Of a DNA stretch of 64,000 nt, positions 1 to 12,053 are shown one piece after another. The stretch covers positions 62,001 to 126,000 of the forward strand of contig NZ_QEXM01000022.1 in assembly GCF_004127445.1 (NCBI RefSeq), written 5' to 3'. Each line of letters starts with the position of its first letter. Position 1 is the stretch's first letter. Under the pieces are notes generated by a model that saw only the letters and a list, made by a program, of their open reading frames with translations, made no database searches and was not told the origin of the DNA. This DNA comes from Streptomyces alfalfae. GTDB lineage: Bacteria > Actinomycetota > Actinomycetes > Streptomycetales > Streptomycetaceae. Made by a program: the position numbers and the translations under genes.

Positions 1-2
1 CG

Positions 3-563
3 CACCTGTCCAAGATCACCGACGAGCAGGTCCTGGTGAAGATGGAGGACGGCACCTCCGCCAAGGCCGAGGACGCCATCGTCAAGGCCCTCGGCGACAA
101 CCCGGCCATCAAGATCCAGGACAAGGACGCCATCAGCAACGAGATCGGCGGTGCGATCAACATGATGCTGAACATGCTCTACGGCCTCCTGGCGATGGCC
201 ATCCTGATCGCGGTGCTCGGCGTCGTCAACACCCTGGCCATGTCGGTCTTCGAGCGGAAGCACGAGATCGGCATGCTGCGGGCCATCGGCCTCGACCGCG
301 CGAAGGTCAAGCAGATGGTGCGCCTGGAGTCGATCGTGATCTCCCTGTTCGGCGCGGTGCTCGGCGTCGGCCTCGGCGTCTTCATGGGCTGGGCCGTCGG
401 CAACAGCGTCGCCGACTCGGTGGCCACGTACACGATGGAGGTCCCGGTCGGCCGGATCGCGCTCTTCCTGGCCATCGCGGCCCTGGTCGGCGTCCTCGCG
501 GCCGTGTGGCCGGCCCGCAGCGCGGCCCGGCTCAACCCGCTGATGGCCATCAAGGCCGAGTAG
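3..563 (+). CDS. FtsX-type ABC transporter permease, C-terminal part (cut by window start)
   Basis: The reading frame is open from the first base, so the gene begins before the window. The visible 186 residues hold the last membrane domain of a MacB/FtsX-family permease: a TM segment (LLAMAILIAVLGVVNTLAM), the conserved cytoplasmic loop with ERKHEIGMLRAIGLDR, then two more TM segments and the usual end ARLNPLMAIKAE. Such permeases work with an ATPase to move lipids, peptides or lipoproteins, or act as mechanotransmitters; the substrate cannot be read from this fragment. It is clearly paralogous to the C-terminus of the complete permease at 27605-30184. A strong terminator follows 25 bases after the stop. 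Confidence 0.93.
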   Translation, partial: HLSKITDEQVLVKMEDGTSAKAEDAIVKALGDNPAIKIQDKDAISNEIGGAINMMLNMLYGLLAMAILIAVLGVVNTLAMSVFERKHEIGMLRAIGLDRAKVKQMVRLESIVISLFGAVLGVGLGVFMGWAVGNSVADSVATYTMEVPVGRIALFLAIAALVGVLAAVWPARSAARLNPLMAIKAE

Positions 564-588
564 CCGCGAGGGGGACGGCGGGACGAGA

Positions 589-635
589 AAGGGGCCCCGG
601 GCGGACGATCACGCGATCGCCGCCCGGGGCCCCTT
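589..635. terminator. Bidirectional intrinsic terminator
   Basis: A perfect 16-bp inverted repeat (589-604 with 620-635, AAGGGGCCCCGGGCGG and its complement) lies between the convergent ABC permease and CFA synthase genes. The loop holds a second small CGATC/GATCG stem. There is no clear T-tract, as usual for Streptomyces. Confidence 0.8.
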
Positions 636-650
636 CCGTGTACGCCCGCG

Positions 651-1949
651 CTACGCGCGCCAGTCGCGGGTCCGCAGCGGCGTCCCCGAGGCGCCGCTCG
701 GCGGGGTCCGCACCGCGAGGACCTGGTTGACCCCGATGCGGTTGCGCTCGAAGGCGAGGGCGGAGGCCGCCATGTAGAGCCGCCAGACGCGGGCCCGCCC
801 CGGCGAGGTCAGCCGCCGGCCCTCGGCCCACCTCGCCTCCAGGTTGCCGACCCAGGCGCGCAGGGTGAGGGCGTAGTGCTCGCGGATGGCCTCCACGTCG
901 CGCACCTCGAACCCGGCGTCCTCCAGGAGCCCGACGGTGGTCCCGATGGGCGCCAGCTCCCCGCCGGGGAAGACGTAGGCGTCGATGAACTCGTCCACGG
1001 AGTACGCCGACTCGTCGGCCCGCGGGCGGCGCGCGATCTGGTGGTTGAGCAGCCGGCCGCCCGGTTCGAGCAGGGCGTGCAGGTTCCGCGCGTACTCCAG
1101 GTAGCGCACGGAGCCGACGTGTTCGGCCATGCCGATGGAGGAGATCGCGTCGTAGGGGCCGTCGCGCACGTCGCGGTAGTCCTGGACGCGGATCTCGACG
1201 CGGTCCATGAGGCCCTCCTCGGCGATCCGCTTCCTGGCGTACACGGCCTGCTCCTGGGAGAGCGTGACGCCGACGACGCTGACGCCGTGCTCGCGGGCCG
1301 CGTGGATCGCCATGGAGCCCCAGCCGCAGCCGACGTCGAGCAGGCGCATGCCGGGCTTCAGGCCGAGCTTGGCGCAGACGAGTTCCAGCTTGTCGCGCTG
1401 GGCGTCCTCCAGGGTGGACCGCGGCGACTCCCAGTAGGCGCACGAGTAGACCATCGAGGGGCCGAGGACCAGCTCGTAGAAGTCGTTGCCGACGTCGTAG
1501 TGGTGGCTGATGGCCTTCCGGTCGCTGCCCTTGGTGTGCAGGTGCAGCCTGCCGTGTCCGCGCATCTCCTCCGGGGGCGGCGCGGGCGGCAGGAAGGGCG
1601 CGGAGAGGGCGAACAGCGAGCGGACCGCGGACCGGACGGCGGGGTCGCGCAGGGACTGGCGCAGGTTCCTCGCGCCCTCGCCGCGCTCCCAGATGAACTC
1701 GGCCATCCGGTCAAGGACGGTGTAGAGGTCGCCGTCGACGTCGAGGTCACCGGCCACCCAGGCGCGGGCGAGGCCGAGTTCGCCCGGTTTCCACAGCAGG
1801 TGGCGCAGGGCGCGGCGGTTGCGCACGACGAGGACGGGGGCGCCCGGCGGGCCCGCCTCCGATCCGTCCCAGGCGCGGATACGCACCGGCAGCGGGGCTC
1901 CCATGAGCTGCTCGGCGAGGTTCTTCAGCCGCAGCGCGGCGTCCTGCAT
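651..1949 (-). CDS. cfa: Cyclopropane-fatty-acyl-phospholipid synthase
   Basis: SAM-dependent enzyme that adds a methylene bridge across double bonds of membrane phospholipid acyl chains. The 432-residue protein has the CFA/CMAS signature HYDVGNDFYELVLG at 150-163 and the SAM-binding loop LLDVGCGWGS at 203-212, followed by GVTLSQEQ. The N-terminal ~130 residues match the accessory domain of bacterial CFA synthases. The ATG at 1949 is chosen because GGAGG lies seven bases upstream; the frame stays open further upstream but without a ribosome site. It is a single gene with terminators on both sides. Mycolic-acid-type cyclopropane synthases share the fold, but CFA synthase is the natural call in Streptomyces. 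Confidence 0.93.
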   Translation of the reverse strand: MQDAALRLKNLAEQLMGAPLPVRIRAWDGSEAGPPGAPVLVVRNRRALRHLLWKPGELGLARAWVAGDLDVDGDLYTVLDRMAEFIWERGEGARNLRQSLRDPAVRSAVRSLFALSAPFLPPAPPPEEMRGHGRLHLHTKGSDRKAISHHYDVGNDFYELVLGPSMVYSCAYWESPRSTLEDAQRDKLELVCAKLGLKPGMRLLDVGCGWGSMAIHAAREHGVSVVGVTLSQEQAVYARKRIAEEGLMDRVEIRVQDYRDVRDGPYDAISSIGMAEHVGSVRYLEYARNLHALLEPGGRLLNHQIARRPRADESAYSVDEFIDAYVFPGGELAPIGTTVGLLEDAGFEVRDVEAIREHYALTLRAWVGNLEARWAEGRRLTSPGRARVWRLYMAASALAFERNRIGVNQVLAVRTPPSGASGTPLRTRDWRA

Positions 1950-2107
1950 GGCGCACACCTCCGTGGAAAGGGCGTCCCTCGCGGGGACGTATCCCGGAAC
2001 GGTCCAACACCACGTAAACACCGAAGGGCACGGTACGCAGTCCCGCGTTCGCGTCATGGAACGGCAAAAAAGATGCCCAGGGCACCTATCTTTCGGGGCG
2101 GGGCACG

Positions 2108-2153
2108 CCGAAGGGGGCCGCCCGCACCACGGATGGCGGACGGCCCCCTTCGG
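2108..2153 (-). terminator. Intrinsic terminator after ndh
   Basis: A perfect 13-bp stem (CCGAAGGGGGCCG at 2108-2120 pairing with 2141-2153) begins 20 bases past the stop of the NADH dehydrogenase gene on the minus strand. Confidence 0.75.
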
Positions 2154-2173
2154 GGTGGATCAGTGACGCCGGG

Positions 2174-3577
2174 TCAGGACGCCTTGGCCTTCTCCTCGGC
2201 CTTGGCCGCCGGGGCGGGCTCGGCCGCGGCCTGCGGCTTCGGGGCCGGCTTGGCGGCCTCGTAGAACTCCTCGCGCGGGGCTTCCAGAGCACCGAGGGAG
2301 ACGACCTCGCGCTTGAGGAACATACCGAGCGTCCAGTCCGCGAAGACGCGGATCTTGCGGTTGAACGTCGGCATCGCCATGCCGTGGTACGCGCGGTGCA
2401 TGTACCAGGCGAGACGGCCCTTGAGCTTGATCTTCATCTTGCCCATGACGATCATCGCGACGCCCTTGTGCAGGCCGAGACCGGCGACCGCACCCTTGTT
2501 GGCGTGGCTGTACTCCTTCTGCGGGAAGCCCCGCATGCCGGAGATGACGTTGTCGCCGAGGACCTTCGCCTGACGCAGCGCGTGCTGGGCGTTGGGCGGG
2601 CACCAGGCGTTCTCGTTGCCCGCCTTGCGGCCGACCACGTCCGGGACCTGGGCGTTGTCGCCCGCGGCCCAGATGTAGTCGGTGCCCTGCACCTGGAGCG
2701 TGGTCTGGGTGTCCACGTGGCCGCGGGGGCCGAGCGGCAGACCGAAGCGGGTGAGCGCCGGGTTCGGCTTGACGCCGGCGGTCCACACGATGGTGCTGGA
2801 GTCGACCTCCAGGCCGTTCTTCAGGACCACGTGGCCGTCGACGCAGGAGTCCATGGACGTCGAGAGGTAGACCTCGACACCGCGGCTCTCCAGGTGCTCC
2901 TTGCCGTACTGGCCGAGCTTCGGGCCCACCTCGGGGAGGATCTTGTCGGCGGCGTCGACCAGCACGAAGCGCATGTCCTCGCGCTTCACGTTGTTGTAGT
3001 ACTTGGCCGCGTCGCGGGCCATGTCCTCGACCTCGCCGATGGTCTCCGCGCCCGCGAAGCCACCGCCGACGAAGACGAAGGTCAGCGCCTTGCGGCGGAC
3101 CTCCTCGTCGGTCGTGGAGTCAGCCTTGTCGAGCTGCTCGAGGACGTGGTTGCGCAGGCCGATGGCCTCCTCGATGCCCTTCATGCCGATGCCCTGCTCG
3201 GCGAGGCCGGGGATCGGGAAGGTGCGGGAGACCGCGCCCATCGCGATGACCAGGTAGTCGAAAGGCAGCTCGTACGCCTCGCCGACGAGCGGCGCGATCG
3301 TGGCGACCTTGCGGTCCTGGTCGATGGTGGTGACCCGGCCGGTGAGTACCTCGGCCTTGGGCAGCACGCGTCGCAGTGGGACGACGACGTGCCGCGGCGA
3401 GATGCTGCCGGCGGCGGCTTCGGGGAGGAAGGGCTGGTAGGTCATGTACGACCGGGGGTCGACGACCGTGACGGTCGCCTCTCCGTAGCGCATCTTCTTG
3501 AGGATGCGCCGAGCTGCGTACAGGCCTACGTACCCACCGCCTACTACGAGGATCCTGGGACGCTCCGTGGTGCTCAT
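2174..3577 (-). CDS. ndh: Type II NADH dehydrogenase (NDH-2), non-proton-pumping
   Basis: Peripheral membrane flavoprotein that oxidises NADH and reduces menaquinone without pumping protons. The 467-residue protein has the FAD dinucleotide-binding loop (VVGGGYVGLY, 11-20), the NADH-binding loop (VFVGGGFAGAE, 168-178) and the late FAD motif around AAGDN near residue 316. An Ala/Pro/Lys-rich tail of about 27 residues ends the protein and is not needed for catalysis in the family. The ATG at 3577 starts the conserved beta-alpha-beta fold; the frame runs open to 3901 but those extra codons show no family similarity. A Rex-like operator lies about 310 bases upstream, which implies a long leader and NADH/NAD-responsive control. 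Confidence 0.95.
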   Translation of the reverse strand: MSTTERPRILVVGGGYVGLYAARRILKKMRYGEATVTVVDPRSYMTYQPFLPEAAAGSISPRHVVVPLRRVLPKAEVLTGRVTTIDQDRKVATIAPLVGEAYELPFDYLVIAMGAVSRTFPIPGLAEQGIGMKGIEEAIGLRNHVLEQLDKADSTTDEEVRRKALTFVFVGGGFAGAETIGEVEDMARDAAKYYNNVKREDMRFVLVDAADKILPEVGPKLGQYGKEHLESRGVEVYLSTSMDSCVDGHVVLKNGLEVDSSTIVWTAGVKPNPALTRFGLPLGPRGHVDTQTTLQVQGTDYIWAAGDNAQVPDVVGRKAGNENAWCPPNAQHALRQAKVLGDNVISGMRGFPQKEYSHANKGAVAGLGLHKGVAMIVMGKMKIKLKGRLAWYMHRAYHGMAMPTFNRKIRVFADWTLGMFLKREVVSLGALEAPREEFYEAAKPAPKPQAAAEPAPAAKAEEKAKAS

Positions 3578-3885
3578 GCCATCGAGTATCCACCTGTCAC
3601 AGGGGGGTCGCTCGTGCGCCCCTTCACAAGCATGGGGAGGGGCTCTGCTACACTTCGCCGCCCACGTGACCGAGGTCATGACGCCCGAAGGGAACCACGG
3701 CGCCACGCGAGTCGTTGCCCACCCCCCGTGAGCTGCCCATCCACCGCCGGGCCCGAGCCGGACCACCGAGCGGCGCGCCCTTCCGGGTGACCCTTCGACC
3801 CTCTGGACCGAAGGCCGTGAAGGCCTTTGATCGTCCCTTTCGGGGGCCCGGAGCCGAGAAACCTGGCCCATCGGCGCCCAATCTC

Positions 3886-3903
3886 TTGTGAAGAACTTCA
3901 CGA
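3886..3903. promoter_or_regulatory. Probable Rex operator (ROP) upstream of ndh
   Basis: TTGTGAAGAACTTCACGA is an inverted repeat with a single mismatch (TTGTGAA, four bases, TTCACGA), close to the Streptomyces Rex consensus TGTGAACNNNTTCACA. Rex is the NADH/NAD redox repressor of respiratory genes, so a site before ndh fits. It lies 309 bases from the ndh start, which places the promoter at the far end of the gap. Confidence 0.65.
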
Positions 3904-4009
3904 AGTTTCCCGACGAACTGTCGTCGGACCCCCTCCGAACCCCTTCCCGCCCCGCTCAGACGCCATGCGACGCGCTCAGGCGATCGCCCGGCCGATGCCG
4001 TCGAGCGCC

Positions 4010-4040
4010 GCGGCCGTGGTTCCGATCCCGGACGTCGAAG
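4010..4040 (+). pseudogene. Fragment of a YefM/Phd antitoxin gene
   Basis: Thirty-one bases match 4257-4287 of the intact antitoxin gene downstream with four mismatches. They encode AAVVPIPDVE against AAVVPISDFE in the complete protein. No start or remaining domain is present, so this is a remnant, probably of an earlier copy of the module. Confidence 0.6.
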
Positions 4041-4043
4041 ATG

Positions 4044-4085
4044 CGCCTCGCTCGCCGCGTAGTGGGCGATGCCGTCGAGGATCGC
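4044..4085 (-). pseudogene. Fragment of the ppx/gppA 3' end
   Basis: On the minus strand these 42 bases encode AILDGIAHYAASEA. The C-terminus of the intact Ppx protein (4710-5663) reads DILDGIAHSCAAEAR, so 10 of 14 residues agree. It includes an exact 21-base copy of the real ppx end. This suggests the gap is built from duplicated ppx and toxin-antitoxin pieces. Confidence 0.6.
4062..4082. repeat. 21-bp direct repeat, left copy (ppx 3'-end sequence)
   Basis: GTGGGCGATGCCGTCGAGGAT occurs here and again, identical, at 4734-4754 inside ppx. The two copies bracket the toxin-antitoxin module and could be the footprint of its insertion or duplication. Confidence 0.8.
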
Positions 4086-4116
4086 GCACGAACGCGCTTC
4101 CCTCTACGGATGCACC

Positions 4117-4138
4117 GTGTACACGCCGATGCGTACAC
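4117..4138. promoter_or_regulatory. Candidate autoregulatory operator of the toxin-antitoxin operon
   Basis: A perfect inverted repeat, GTGTAC - 10 bases - GTACAC, ends seven bases before the antitoxin ATG. Antitoxins of this type normally repress their own operon through such palindromes; that role here is inferred from position. Confidence 0.5.
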
Positions 4139-4145
4139 TGATTTC

Positions 4146-4418
4146 ATGACTGGAAACACCGTGACCGTACGGGAAGCCCGCGCGCACCTCGCCGATCACA
4201 TCAACCGGGCCGAGGAAGGTGTTCCGACCGTCATCACGCGCAACGGCGCGCCGGTGGCAGCCGTGGTCCCGATCTCGGACTTCGAAGCGTTGGAGGAAGC
4301 CGCCGACGTGATGTTGGCGCGCGACGCCGAAGCTGTGCTGGCCGAAGGCGGCACCACCGTGACGATGGCGGAACTGCTGGCGGATCTGTTCACCGAGCAG
4401 GACGGCGAAACGGCGTGA
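4146..4418 (+). CDS. Type II antitoxin, Phd/YefM family
   Basis: The 90-residue protein begins with the typical Phd/YefM N-terminal DNA-binding fold (VTVREARAHLADHINRAEEG, residues 6-25, then PTVITRNGAPVAAVVPISDFEAL), and ends with an acidic C-terminal arm that would wrap the toxin. It should neutralise the RelE-like toxin encoded immediately downstream and repress the operon. The ATG at 4146 is the start of family similarity; the longer open frame upstream runs through the remnant region. Its TGA overlaps the GTG of the toxin gene by four bases, indicating translational coupling. The pair is inserted between ndh and ppx. Confidence 0.9.
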   Translation: MTGNTVTVREARAHLADHINRAEEGVPTVITRNGAPVAAVVPISDFEALEEAADVMLARDAEAVLAEGGTTVTMAELLADLFTEQDGETA

Positions 4419-4684
4419 AGTACGCCTTCCGGTTCACCGCGGCGGCGCAGCGTCAGCTTCGAGCCATCAGCCGACCCGACGCCATGCGCATCCTGACCGC
4501 GTTGACCGCACTCGGTGACGACCCGTACCGGCAGGACGCCGACGTCAAGAAGCTCACCGGCCCGTCGGGCCTCTACCGGCTCAGGGTCGGTAGCTACCGG
4601 ATCGCCTACCAGATCAACGACGGTGAACTCGTCGTCCTCGTGGTCAAGGTGGGTGACCGGCGGGACGTCTACCGCAACCCGTGA
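4415..4684 (+). CDS. Type II toxin, RelE/ParE superfamily
   Basis: The 89-residue protein has the RelE fold signature: an N-terminal strand (KYAFRFTAAAQRQLRAI), two helices, and the C-terminal core LTGPSGLYRLRVGSYRIAYQ followed by VVLVVKVGDRRDVYRNP. RelE members cut mRNA in the ribosomal A site; the conserved Arg residues (Y-R-L-R-V-G-S-Y-R-I) and the C-terminal R-x-x-x-Y are present, so it looks intact. It starts with GTG at 4415, overlapping the antitoxin stop. The gene ends 25 bases before the convergent ppx stop. Confidence 0.9.
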   Translation: MKYAFRFTAAAQRQLRAISRPDAMRILTALTALGDDPYRQDADVKKLTGPSGLYRLRVGSYRIAYQINDGELVVLVVKVGDRRDVYRNP

Positions 4685-4709
4685 CGCCCCGCCCGGCACC
4701 GGCACCGCC

Positions 4710-5663
4710 TCAGCGAGCCTCGGCGGCGCAGCTGTGGGCGATGCCGTCGAGGATGTCGTGCTCGCTCACCACGACCTCCTCCGCGCCGGTCCTTTCCATG
4801 ATCGACAAAAGGACCAGGGCGCCCGAGGCGATCACGTCGACGCGACCCGGGTGCATCGCGGGGATCGCGGCGCGTTCGGCGTGGGTGGCCCTCGTCAGGC
4901 GGTGCGTGATGGCGCGCACCTGCTCGTGGGAGAGGCGCGCGTGGTGGATCGCCGCGCTGTCGTACTCGTCGAGGCCGAGCGCGATCGCGGCGACCGTCGT
5001 CACCGAGCCCGCGAGGCCGACCAGCGTGCGGGCCTCCTTGAGCGGCACCGTCCGCTCGGCGAGGTCGAGGGCCGCCTCGATGTCCGCGCGGACCGCGTCG
5101 AACTGCTCGGGGGACGGCGGGTCGGCGACCACCCCGTCGTGCACGAGGTGCCGCTCGGTCATGCGGACGCAGCCGACGTCGACCGAGCGGGCCGCGCGGA
5201 CGGAGTCGGCGCCGACGACGAACTCCGTCGAACCGCCGCCGATGTCCACCACCAGGTAGGGCATGGCGAGGTCGGCGCGGCCCGCCAGCTCCTTGGTGGC
5301 GCCGGCGAAGGAGAACTCCGCCTCCTGGTCGCCGCTGATGACCTCGGGATCGACGCCGAGGATGTCCCGCACGCCCCGTACGAAGTCGTCGCGGTTCTCG
5401 GCGTCGCGGGACGCGGAGGTCGCCACGAAGCGGAGGCGTTCGACGCCGTGCTCCGCGATGACCGCGGCGTACTCGCGGCAGGCCGCGAAGGTGCGCTCCA
5501 GGGCCTCCGGCGCGAGGCGGCCGGTCCTGTCCACGCCCTGGCCGAGGCGGACGATGGTCATCCGGCGGTCCAGGTCGACCAGCCGCCCGGTGGCCGGGTC
5601 GGCGTCGGCGACGAGCAGCCGGATGGAGTTGGTGCCGCAGTCGATGGCGGCGACGCGGGTCAC
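4710..5663 (-). CDS. ppx: Exopolyphosphatase / guanosine pentaphosphate phosphohydrolase (Ppx/GppA)
   Basis: Member of the ASKHA phosphatase family that degrades polyphosphate and/or pppGpp. The 317-residue protein carries the N-terminal phosphate-binding loop (AAIDCGTNSIRLLVADAD, residues 5-22) and the second loop LVVDIGGGSTEFVV at 137-150. At about 315 residues it is the short, single-module actinobacterial type lacking the HD-like C-terminal domain of E. coli Ppx. It starts with GTG at 5663, whose last bases overlap the stop of the DUF501 gene (four-base overlap), so the two are translationally coupled. Its last 50 bases are partly duplicated at 4044-4085. Confidence 0.93.
   Translation of the reverse strand: MTRVAAIDCGTNSIRLLVADADPATGRLVDLDRRMTIVRLGQGVDRTGRLAPEALERTFAACREYAAVIAEHGVERLRFVATSASRDAENRDDFVRGVRDILGVDPEVISGDQEAEFSFAGATKELAGRADLAMPYLVVDIGGGSTEFVVGADSVRAARSVDVGCVRMTERHLVHDGVVADPPSPEQFDAVRADIEAALDLAERTVPLKEARTLVGLAGSVTTVAAIALGLDEYDSAAIHHARLSHEQVRAITHRLTRATHAERAAIPAMHPGRVDVIASGALVLLSIMERTGAEEVVVSEHDILDGIAHSCAAEAR
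4734..4754. repeat. 21-bp direct repeat, right copy (inside ppx)
   Basis: Identical to 4062-4082. This copy encodes the ILDGIAH segment of intact Ppx. Confidence 0.8.
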
Positions 5664-6208
5664 GCGGCGCCCCCGCCGGCGGCGTCCTCGGTGGCGCACG
5701 GCGTGACGCACGGGCCCTTGGCCCACCACTCGGGCAGCATCGCGAGCGCCTCGTCGCCCAGCGGGTTCACTCCCGGCCCTGCCGCGAGGGAGTGGCCGAC
5801 CAGGACGTGCAGGCACTTCACGCGGTCCGGCATGCCGCCCGCGCTGGGGAAGCCCTCGAGGACCTCGATGGCGTCGCGGCGCGCGATGTAGTCCTCGTGC
5901 GCGGCGCGGTACGCGGCGGCGAGCTCGGGGTCCGTCTTGAGCCGCTCCGACATCTCCTTCATGACGCCGTTGGCCTCCAGCGTGCCGATCGCGGACGCGG
6001 CCCGCGGGCAGGTGAGGTAGTACGTCGTCGGGAACGGCGTGCCGTCCGGGAGGCGCGGCGCCGTCTCGACGACGTCCGGCTGACCGCAGGGACAGCGGTG
6101 CGCGATGGCCCGCAGCCCGCGGGGCGGGCGGCCGAGCTGCTCCTTGAAGGCCTCGACGTCGGCGTCGGTGGGCTCGGTGCGCGGGGTGGTCGGCGGGGGC
6201 GTGTGCAT
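5660..6208 (-). CDS. DUF501 domain-containing protein
   Basis: A 182-residue cytoplasmic protein of the actinobacterial DUF501 family. Visible hallmarks are VEAFKEQLGRPPRGLRAIAHRC, the Cys-containing CPCGQPDVVETAPRLPDGTPFP and TYYLTCPRAASAIGTLEANGVM. The family has no established biochemical role, but its gene almost always sits between the FtsB-like gene and ppx in actinobacteria, as it does here. The three cysteines (CPC and TCP) could bind metal, but no known site motif is recognised. The start at 6208 gives the expected family length; the stop overlaps the ppx start by four bases. Confidence 0.9.
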   Translation of the reverse strand: MHTPPPTTPRTEPTDADVEAFKEQLGRPPRGLRAIAHRCPCGQPDVVETAPRLPDGTPFPTTYYLTCPRAASAIGTLEANGVMKEMSERLKTDPELAAAYRAAHEDYIARRDAIEVLEGFPSAGGMPDRVKCLHVLVGHSLAAGPGVNPLGDEALAMLPEWWAKGPCVTPCATEDAAGGGAA

Positions 6209-6292
6209 GCCTGTCTTTCCATCAGTGGTTCGATCGGCGGCGCGATCGAGGGGTCGGTCGTCGGGGCGGTCGACGGGCGTCGGCGGCCGACG

Positions 6293-6772
6293 TCAGCCTT
6301 CGGGGCGGTCGGCCTTGTCGACGCCTTCCCAGACGTTGGAGTACCAGGGGCGGGCAGCCGCTCCCTGGTCCGCGCGCCGGCTCTTGGCCGCCGCCGGGTC
6401 GATCACCGTGAAGCCGGTCTCGCCCGGCATCACGTAGTGCAGGCGGTCCCGGATGCGCTGCTCGGCGTACGCGTCGTCCTCCCAGCGGGCCTTCTCGTCG
6501 CGGAGCTTCTCCACGTCGGCCCGCTGCTCGCTCTGCTGCCTGCGCAGGTCGTCGATCTCGGCGCGCTGCGAGACGTACTGCCTCATCGGGTACGCGAGCA
6601 CCACGACCAGCGAGCAGAGGACCAGCGCGAGGAGCGCGGCCCGGCCGGTGAGCCGGGAGCGGCGGGCCTGGCGCCTGGTCTGGGAGCGGTAGACGCGCTC
6701 GGCGGTCTGCTCGCCGAGCAGCCGTAGCCGGGTAGCCGTGGAGAACCGGTCCTTGGTCCCGGCCTTGGCCAT
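6293..6772 (-). CDS. ftsB: Septum formation initiator family protein (FtsB/DivIC-like)
   Basis: A 159-residue single-pass membrane protein for the division septum. After a basic cytoplasmic N-terminus there is one TM helix (residues 45-63), a coiled coil (about 66-97) and the conserved extracellular motif DDAYAEQRIRDRLHYVMPGE at 99-118. This matches FtsB/DivIC proteins that form a trimer with FtsQ and FtsL. The ATG at 6772 opens the conserved N-terminus, although the frame continues upstream into the enolase terminator. It lies downstream of eno on the same strand but behind a strong terminator, so it probably has its own promoter. Confidence 0.9.
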   Translation of the reverse strand: MAKAGTKDRFSTATRLRLLGEQTAERVYRSQTRRQARRSRLTGRAALLALVLCSLVVVLAYPMRQYVSQRAEIDDLRRQQSEQRADVEKLRDEKARWEDDAYAEQRIRDRLHYVMPGETGFTVIDPAAAKSRRADQGAAARPWYSNVWEGVDKADRPEG

Positions 6773-6807
6773 GGGTTCCGCCTCCCCGAAGCAGCGCGTG
6801 CACGTGA

Positions 6808-6850
6808 CTACGTCCCCGCACACGGTACGGGACCGTGTGCGGGGACGTAG
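6808..6850 (-). terminator. Strong intrinsic terminator after eno
   Basis: A perfect 19-bp inverted repeat (CTACGTCCCCGCACACGGT at 6808-6826, complement at 6832-6850) with a five-base loop lies 29 bases past the enolase stop. Confidence 0.85.
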
Positions 6851-6879
6851 GTAACCGGGCTTCACGCCAGGTGCACGGG

Positions 6880-9205
<2,326 letters not shown>

Positions 9206-9214
9206 GAGTTGATC

Positions 9215-9400
9215 CCCTCACCGACGCCTGCGAGGTGAGCTGTCGGGTTCGGGCCAGTGAAGTTGCCCGGCCGCACTCTCCCGAGTGCGGCTCCACCCCT
9301 AGCCGCGTGACGCGGCACTTACCTGGTTCCCCCGCTCCTGCCCACGGCGCTCGAAGCGACGACTGTTCCCGTCCGGCCGTTGGCAGGATTCGGCGTACCG
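9215..9400 (-). ncRNA. c-di-AMP riboswitch (ydaO-yuaA class) in the rpfA leader
   Basis: Read on the minus strand, the leader has the class landmarks in order: GCCGAATCCTGCC near 9383-9394, GGGGGAACCAGGTAAGTGCC, AGGGGTGGAGCC, then GGGCAACTTC, CCCGAACCCGACAGCTCACC and finally CTCGCAGGCG a few bases before the rpfA ribosome site. These are the conserved pieces of ydaO-yuaA RNAs, which bind c-di-AMP and switch off cell-wall hydrolase genes. The boundaries are approximate. The promoter should lie in 9401-9550. Confidence 0.9.
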
Positions 9401-9553
9401 ACCGGCGGGGCCCACCAGTGGCGAGCGGTCACGACCGTAGGCAGGAGACCACCGGAATTTCAAAGACGATCAGGGCTTCTGAGACCCATCTCTCACTCGC
9501 GCCAAAAGGTGCATACAGCACGAACCGCCCTGTCGACGCATCGTCAACTATCC

Positions 9554-12049
<2,496 letters not shown>

Positions 12050-12053
<4 letters not shown>

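Noticed and set aside
3578..3901. N-terminal extension of NADH dehydrogenase (108 further codons)
   Set aside because: The added residues lack similarity to NDH-2 and would overlap the Rex-like operator; ATG at 3577 begins the FAD fold.
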